A DNA stretch of 64,000 bases, taken from the NCBI RefSeq assembly GCF_003002825.1, contig NZ_PVTE01000016.1:62001-126000 (forward strand), in the 5' to 3' direction. Source of the stretch: Spirosoma oryzae. GTDB taxonomy: Bacteria; Bacteroidota; Bacteroidia; Cytophagales; Spirosomataceae. Position numbers and translations under genes: made by a program. The notes under the pieces were generated by a model. That model did no database searches. It was given only the letters and a program-made list of their open reading frames with translations, and had not been told where the DNA came from. Positions within the stretch are counted from its first letter, which is position 1. The number at the start of each line of letters is the position of its first letter. Of this stretch, positions 59,819 to 64,000 are shown one piece after another.

Positions 59819-60823
59819 CTAACTTCTTACCAGCGATACGTCGATAGCGATATCTTTTCCTTCGGCATTCTGACCAATTGTGAACTCCACCTCATCATCG
59901 ACGTGTAGTTCATCAAAGTCAGTGTCGATCAGACTGGTATAGTGGAAAAACAGGTTGTTGGGCGGGTAGTTGATGAAGCCGTAACCTGATTTCAAACTGC
60001 GAATCGTACTGATTTTACGGCCGGTCGGATCATCGTCGGGCCGATCGATCAGGTTGTAGTTTGGTTCGTCTTCGTCTTCAAAATTGGCCGCGTACGAATT
60101 TTCACTACTAACGAAACTAGTGCTACTACTGCTACTGGCAATAGCCGGCGTAAACGTCGGCCGTCCCTGCTTGACAAACAGGTTTTGAATAATCGTATCG
60201 TTCCGACGGGTACGGTCATCGATCAGGGCATGCATCGCCACCGGATACGACACCTCTTCGAGCAGATCCTGCGACGTGCGCGTTACCTGCCGTTCGCCCT
60301 GTTCGTTTTCGAATTCGAAGTCCCAGCTCAGGACCATAATCCGCGAACCAACCGTATTTAGTTTACGAATCAGCGGAACGTAATCACCGTCGGACGTAAT
60401 CAGCACAACGACGTCGAACTTCTTGTACAGCGCCAGTTCGAAGGCTTCGAGCGCCAGCCATACGTCGATGCCTTTTTCCTGCCGGTATCCCTGGTACGTC
60501 TTGACGGGCAGGTAATGCGTTACTACCCCTTCCGACATCAGGATGTCGTCGAACAGTCGATCGTAGAACAGCTGATTACCCCGCTGATTGGCTTCGTGCG
60601 CGTTGAGCCGGCCCCGGAAGTAATGGGCATCGACAATCTGGCAAAGTCGTTCGTTAACGCCTTCGAGCTCCGCTACCTGCTGCCGAATAAACGCATGCAG
60701 ACCCGAGATGCTGATCCGACTGCGTCGTTCGTGGGAATAGTTATAATAATTACTTACGTGAAGAAAATAGTTACCGTCATAAAAGACCCCTATTCGGGTC
60801 AGTCGGGATGACACTGACTGCAT
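59819..60823 (-). CDS. NYN-domain RNase fused to a cold-shock-like domain
   Basis: 334 residues. Residues about 8-195 are an NYN (LabA/DUF88, PIN-like) nuclease: RIGVFYDGNYFLHV (Asp), DVWLALEAFELALYKKFDVVVLITSDGDYVPLIRKLNTVGSRIMVLSW (SDGD acidic site). A Ser-rich linker (SSSSSTSFVSSENS) leads to about 268-334, GRKISTIRSLKSGYGFINYPPNNLFFHYTSLIDTDFDELHVDDEVEFTIG, a cold-shock/OB RNA-binding domain (GYGFI, LFFH motifs). It is likely an RNA-cleaving or RNA-binding protein. Monocistronic. Confidence 0.88.
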   Translation of the reverse strand: MQSVSSRLTRIGVFYDGNYFLHVSNYYNYSHERRSRISISGLHAFIRQQVAELEGVNERLCQIVDAHYFRGRLNAHEANQRGNQLFYDRLFDDILMSEGVVTHYLPVKTYQGYRQEKGIDVWLALEAFELALYKKFDVVVLITSDGDYVPLIRKLNTVGSRIMVLSWDFEFENEQGERQVTRTSQDLLEEVSYPVAMHALIDDRTRRNDTIIQNLFVKQGRPTFTPAIASSSSSTSFVSSENSYAANFEDEDEPNYNLIDRPDDDPTGRKISTIRSLKSGYGFINYPPNNLFFHYTSLIDTDFDELHVDDEVEFTIGQNAEGKDIAIDVSLVRS

Positions 60824-61027
60824 ATATACTGTTTGTGTAAATGGTAAGCTAACTAAATAGACGTGGTAATTATATCGGGATAAATCGCGTACGGTATACT
60901 AAAAGAGGGTGGATATACTACGTTATAGAAGGTTGATCGGTATGTAATTCCCGAATCAGCGAACTGATTTAACTACGTGTCGTGCGGCAAAACTACACCT
61001 TTTTTAGAAGCAATCACGCCGGGCCGG

Positions 61028-61035
61028 TATCTTTG
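61028..61035 (+). promoter_or_regulatory. possible -7 element of hisB
   Basis: TATCTTTG matches TAnnTTTG, 22 bases before the hisB ATG. No good TTG box was found 19-21 bases upstream, so this is tentative. Confidence 0.4.
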
Positions 61036-61057
61036 CGGCTTCTACCGCTGCTTTTTT

Positions 61058-62209
61058 ATGCAAAGACTATTATTTATCGACCGTGACGGAACCCTGATCG
61101 TCGAACCGCAACCCGATCAGCAGGTCGATTCACTGGCCAAGCTCGACTACATTCCCGGCGCGCTGTCGGCCATGCGGCAAATCGCCCTCGATACCGACTA
61201 CAAGCTGGTGATGGTCACCAATCAGGACGGACTCGGCACCGACGCTTTCCCCGAGGAAACCTTCTGGCCCGCCCATAACAAAATGATGGCTGCTTTCGAA
61301 GGGGAACGCGTTCAGTTCGACGCCGTTCACATCGACCGTCATTTTCCGCATCAAAACAGCACCACGCGTAAACCGGGAACGGGCATGCTGACCGAGTACT
61401 TCGACAGCACCAAATACGATCTCGCTAACAGTTACGTCATCGGCGACCGGCTGACCGACGTACAATTAGCCGTCAATCTGGGGGCTAAAGCCATTCTGTT
61501 TCTCCCCCCCGGCGGACTGGCATCGGTGCAAATGGCCGACATTACGCAGCAAACCGACGCCATGCAGCAGGCTATTGCCTTGACCACCAACGACTGGCAC
61601 GAGATTCACACCTTCCTGCGCCTTCCCGCCCGTACCACTACCGTTGAGCGGAACACGAAAGAAACCCAGATTCGGGTCGATCTGAACCTCGACGGTACCG
61701 GTAAGGCCGACATCAAAACGGGGCTTGGCTTTTTCGATCACATGCTCGATCAGGTGGCCAAACATTCGGGCTCCGACCTGACCATCCGCGTGCAGGGTGA
61801 TCTGCATATCGACGAGCACCACACCATCGAAGACACGGCACTGGCACTCGGTGAAGCCTACCGCAGGGCGCTTGGCGACAAGAAAGGCATCAGCCGCTAT
61901 GGGTATCTGCTACCAATGGACGACGCGCTGGCGCAGGTCGCCATCGACTTCTCGGGCCGGCCCTGGCTGGTATGGGAAGCAGACTTCCGACGGGAGAAAG
62001 TCGGCGACATGCCAACCGAACTGTTCCATCATTTTTTCAAGTCGTTTTCCGATACGGCGCAGTGTAACCTGAACGTCAAAGTAGAAGGCGACAACGAGCA
62101 CCACAAGATCGAAGCAATTTTCAAAGCCTTTGCCAAGGCGATCAAGATGGCCGTTCGGCGCGACATTCACGAACTCGACAATCTGCCGAGCACGAAAGGT
62201 GTTTTATAA
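61058..62209 (+). CDS. hisB: bifunctional histidinol-phosphatase / imidazoleglycerol-phosphate dehydratase
   Basis: 383 residues from ATG 61058 ([13 protein letters not shown]). Residues 1-165 are the HAD phosphatase: DRDGT nucleophile motif, [10 protein letters not shown], and [21 protein letters not shown]. Residues about 195-383 are the dehydratase: [39 protein letters not shown] and [36 protein letters not shown], with the Mn-binding His pairs. The fused form is typical of enterobacteria and Bacteroidota. It stands alone here, away from other his genes in the window. Confidence 0.95.
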   Translation: MQRLLFIDRDGTLIVEPQPDQQVDSLAKLDYIPGALSAMRQIALDTDYKLVMVTNQDGLGTDAFPEETFWPAHNKMMAAFEGERVQFDAVHIDRHFPHQNSTTRKPGTGMLTEYFDSTKYDLANSYVIGDRLTDVQLAVNLGAKAILFLPPGGLASVQMADITQQTDAMQQAIALTTNDWHEIHTFLRLPARTTTVERNTKETQIRVDLNLDGTGKADIKTGLGFFDHMLDQVAKHSGSDLTIRVQGDLHIDEHHTIEDTALALGEAYRRALGDKKGISRYGYLLPMDDALAQVAIDFSGRPWLVWEADFRREKVGDMPTELFHHFFKSFSDTAQCNLNVKVEGDNEHHKIEAIFKAFAKAIKMAVRRDIHELDNLPSTKGVL

Positions 62210-62229
62210 CAAGGCTTTGTACCAAGACT

Positions 62230-62259
62230 TTGTGACAAGGCTTTTCCGTCGTACTTTTG
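62230..62259 (+). promoter_or_regulatory. promoter of the 33-residue membrane protein gene
   Basis: TTG (62230-62232), 19 bases, then TACTTTTG (62252-62259), an exact TTG/TAnnTTTG promoter, 25 bases before the ATG. It is the best promoter match in the window and supports the short gene. Confidence 0.65.
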
Positions 62260-62283
62260 CGGCATCTTCAATCGAGCACTGAC

Positions 62284-62385
62284 ATGGATTTATCAACCCC
62301 ATTGACCCTTCTGTTCTACGCGGTTCTGTTAATCGCTGCGTTCATGACCGGCAAGTGGCTGGAGCGCAAAGACCGGAAGTATTAA
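62284..62385 (+). CDS. 33-residue single-helix membrane protein
   Basis: MDLSTPLTLLFYAVLLIAAF, then MTGKWLERKDRKY and TAA. A hydrophobic helix (about residues 6-22) is followed by a basic tail, so positive-inside topology with the C-terminus in the cytoplasm. A consensus promoter lies upstream and an inverted repeat downstream, which gives it its own transcription unit. No family recognised; it could be a subunit-like small membrane protein. Confidence 0.6.
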   Translation: MDLSTPLTLLFYAVLLIAAFMTGKWLERKDRKY

Positions 62386-62396
62386 ATCTGTACGCG

Positions 62397-62488
62397 GTTT
62401 TCGGTTTACAGTTTACGGTGGTCACGGTGGCGCAGTCCGTCACACGACCGGTATTGACCGAACACCATAAACTGTAAACCGAAAACCG
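62397..62488. repeat. inverted repeat of the GTTTACGG type
   Basis: Left arm 62397-62421 (GGTTTTCGGTTTACAG then TTTACGGTG) pairs with right arm 62463-62488 (CACCATAAACTGTAAACCG then AAAACC), followed by TTTTTT. The final T-run suits a terminator for the short gene. It reaches to 6 bases before the acyltransferase start. Confidence 0.8.
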
Positions 62489-62494
62489 TTTTTT

Positions 62495-63061
62495 ATGCTC
62501 GGTGCCCTGACTCGGTGGCTATTCAGATTGTGGGGCTGGCGCATTCAGGGGCCGGTGCCGACAGTACCCAAAGCAATTTGGGTGGTCGCTCCCCACACGA
62601 CCAATTGGGATTTCCCCATCGGCCTGGGCATTCGCCCGACGATCGGTATCTGGATTCAGTACCTCGCCAAGAGTTCGCTTTTTACCTGGTATTCGGGCTG
62701 GCTTTTTCGTCTGCTCGGAGGTAAGCCGGTCTACCGTGACAAATCGACCAATCTCGTCGATGCAACGGTCCGGGTTTTTAACGAGAGCGACCGGCTGCAT
62801 ATCTGCATCACACCCGAAGGCACCCGCGCCAACGTCGACAAACTGAAAACGGGCTTCTACTACATTGCCCTGAAAGCCAACGTACCACTTATTCTGGTTG
62901 GCTTTGACTGGCCCCGCAAACTCGTCCTGCTCAGCGAACCCCTCTACGTTACGGGTGATTATCAGCGGGATATGCTGCCCTTTTACCAGTTTTTCGCGCA
63001 GGTTCACGGCAAAAAGAAAGACTGGCTGCTGCGCTGGGAGAAAACGGGTATTATCGACTAG
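62495..63061 (+). CDS. PlsC-type acyltransferase
   Basis: 188 residues, a short 1-acyl-sn-glycerol-3-phosphate acyltransferase-like protein. WVVAPHTTNWDFPIG is the HxxxxD catalytic motif and ITPEGTRANVDKLKTGFYYIAL the EGTR-type acceptor-phosphate motif, with GGKPVYRD between them. No clear membrane helix except the N-terminus. It is the compact subfamily common in Bacteroidota whose acceptor is unsure. Its stop overlaps the convergent lpxB stop by 4 bases. Confidence 0.85.
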   Translation: MLGALTRWLFRLWGWRIQGPVPTVPKAIWVVAPHTTNWDFPIGLGIRPTIGIWIQYLAKSSLFTWYSGWLFRLLGGKPVYRDKSTNLVDATVRVFNESDRLHICITPEGTRANVDKLKTGFYYIALKANVPLILVGFDWPRKLVLLSEPLYVTGDYQRDMLPFYQFFAQVHGKKKDWLLRWEKTGIID

Positions 63062-64000
63062 AGCTGGTGCTGTAGCGCCTGTACCATCAGTGCCCCCGCC
63101 CGCTCCGACGCACCGGGTTCGCCCATGCGCTGCCGTACCTCCGCGTATCCGGCTAGCTGATCGGCCCGTCGACTGCCGCCCGGCAGGATAGCCCGCAATT
63201 CGCTCACAACGGTATCTTCCCGAAAATCCTGTATCAATTCTTTTACGACTTCCCGATCGGCAATCAGGTTGACGAGCGAGATAAACCGCACCGACATCGC
63301 CCGTTTGGCTATCGCATAAAACAACTTCGACGCTTTGTAGCACACCACCTGCGGTACGGTAAACAGCGCCGTTTCGAGGGTTGCCGTCCCCGATGTTACC
63401 AAGGCCGCCGTCGCCACCGTCAGCAGATCGTAAGCAGCATCGTTTACACGGCCCACGTCGGGGTAATTACGCAGCAGTTCATCGTACAGACTCGTCGGCA
63501 GATTACTGACTGTTCCAACGACAAACCGGTAGTCCGGGAAATGGCGCGTAGCCGACAGCATCGTCGGCAGCATCCCCAGAATCTCCTGCCGACGACTACC
63601 GGGTAGCAACGCGATGATGGGTCGATCCAGACCAGATTTAGTGATACCAGCGATCTTCGTCAGAAACTGCGGGGCGGGCTGAAACTGAACGAGCGCGTCG
63701 AGCAATGGATTACCTACGTAATCGACCTTATAATCGTATTGAGCGAAGAATTCAGTCTCGAAAGGCAGGATTGTAAAAAGGCGGTCGACCGACGCCTTGA
63801 TCTTATTCGCCCGGCTGGGATTCCAGGCCCATACCTTCGGCGCGATGTAATAAAACACCCGAATGCCGTGCGCTTTGGCAAACCTGGCCACGCGCAGGTT
63901 AAAGCCCGAGTAGTCGATCAGAATCAGCACGTCGGGGCGGTGCGCCAGCAGGTCGGCCTGACATTCGCGCATGATTCGGCGAATTGTACCCAGATTACGG
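63058..64000 (-). CDS. lpxB: lipid-A-disaccharide synthase, start lies beyond the window
   Basis: At least 313 residues; codons up to base 63999 remain open (RNLGTIRRIMRECQADLLAHRPDVLILIDYSGFNLRVARFAKAHG), so the N-terminus is outside. VFYYIAPKVWAWNPSRANKIKASVDRLFTILPFETEFF, IALLPGSRRQEI, TSGTATLETALFTVPQVVCYKASKLFYAIAKR and FISLVNLIADREVVKELIQ are the LpxB (GT19) signature segments. It joins UDP-2,3-diacylglucosamine and lipid X to the lipid A disaccharide at the inner membrane, so the organism has an LPS outer membrane. Confidence 0.94.
   Translation of the reverse strand, partial: RNLGTIRRIMRECQADLLAHRPDVLILIDYSGFNLRVARFAKAHGIRVFYYIAPKVWAWNPSRANKIKASVDRLFTILPFETEFFAQYDYKVDYVGNPLLDALVQFQPAPQFLTKIAGITKSGLDRPIIALLPGSRRQEILGMLPTMLSATRHFPDYRFVVGTVSNLPTSLYDELLRNYPDVGRVNDAAYDLLTVATAALVTSGTATLETALFTVPQVVCYKASKLFYAIAKRAMSVRFISLVNLIADREVVKELIQDFREDTVVSELRAILPGGSRRADQLAGYAEVRQRMGEPGASERAGALMVQALQHQL

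Noticed and set aside
62519-63343. Frame of 274 codons antisense to the PlsC-type gene and overlapping lpxB
   Set aside because: Both genes on the other frames have intact family motifs; this frame has none.

Overview
The window looks like chromosomal DNA of a Gram-negative member of the Bacteroidota, most likely a Cytophagales relative of Spirosoma. The evidence is GLPGLI, DUF4920, DUF4136 and EboA-type proteins, a carboxypeptidase-regulatory/TonB-plug outer-membrane protein, Bacteroidota-type promoters (TTG, about 20 bases, TAnnTTTG), almost no Shine-Dalgarno sites, a KirBac channel and LpxB. No rRNA, tRNA, transposase or prophage gene was seen. The placement is inferred from gene content.

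Layout. 1-6.7 kb: end of an acyl-CoA dehydrogenase, a YheT-type hydrolase, a fused phosphoserine phosphatase-like/phosphoglycerate dehydrogenase (serA) followed by serC, and a small envelope protein. 6.8-12.6 kb: a spore-photoproduct-lyase-like radical SAM protein, an M13 peptidase lipoprotein, a DUF4920 protein, a small lipoprotein and an amidohydrolase. 12.5-21.7 kb: a hexuronate catabolism locus. uxuA, a Uma2-family gene, uxaC and an alpha/beta hydrolase lie on the minus strand; a hexuronate-type MFS transporter, kdgK, kdgA and uxaB diverge from them on the plus strand, with a LacI-type operator candidate between. 21.7-30.4 kb: transporters, a Cas4/RecB-like nuclease fold, a protein with three BamE-like repeats, an LD-carboxypeptidase, a KirBac channel, and overlapping GT2 glycosyltransferase and polysaccharide deacetylase genes. 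30.5-36.6 kb: SAM riboswitch and metX, two translationally coupled response regulators, a lipase, a GH1-like hydrolase, an exported MTA/SAH nucleosidase and a haloperoxidase gene remnant.

36.7-47.5 kb holds the most unusual arrangement. Parts of an ebo locus (eboC-like UbiA, a TPR membrane protein, eboB-like TatD) are separated from eboA by two envelope genes and a very large CRISPR array: 82 identical 30-base repeats plus one degenerate terminal repeat. No cas gene lies anywhere in the window. Repeat polarity and the degenerate end both say the array is transcribed on the minus strand, from the eboA side.

47.6-64 kb: an MFS transporter and zinc alcohol dehydrogenase pair, XerC, a class V aminotransferase diverging from a MocR regulator, a GLPGLI protein with an outer-membrane receptor-like protein, pabB, an NYN RNase/cold-shock fusion, bifunctional hisB, a 33-residue membrane protein, a PlsC-type acyltransferase and the start-truncated lpxB.

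A second theme is long intergenic inverted repeats of several sequence families. Some are near-perfect with arms of 24-36 bases, and in places they supply stop codons, start codons or N-terminal codons of the flanking genes.
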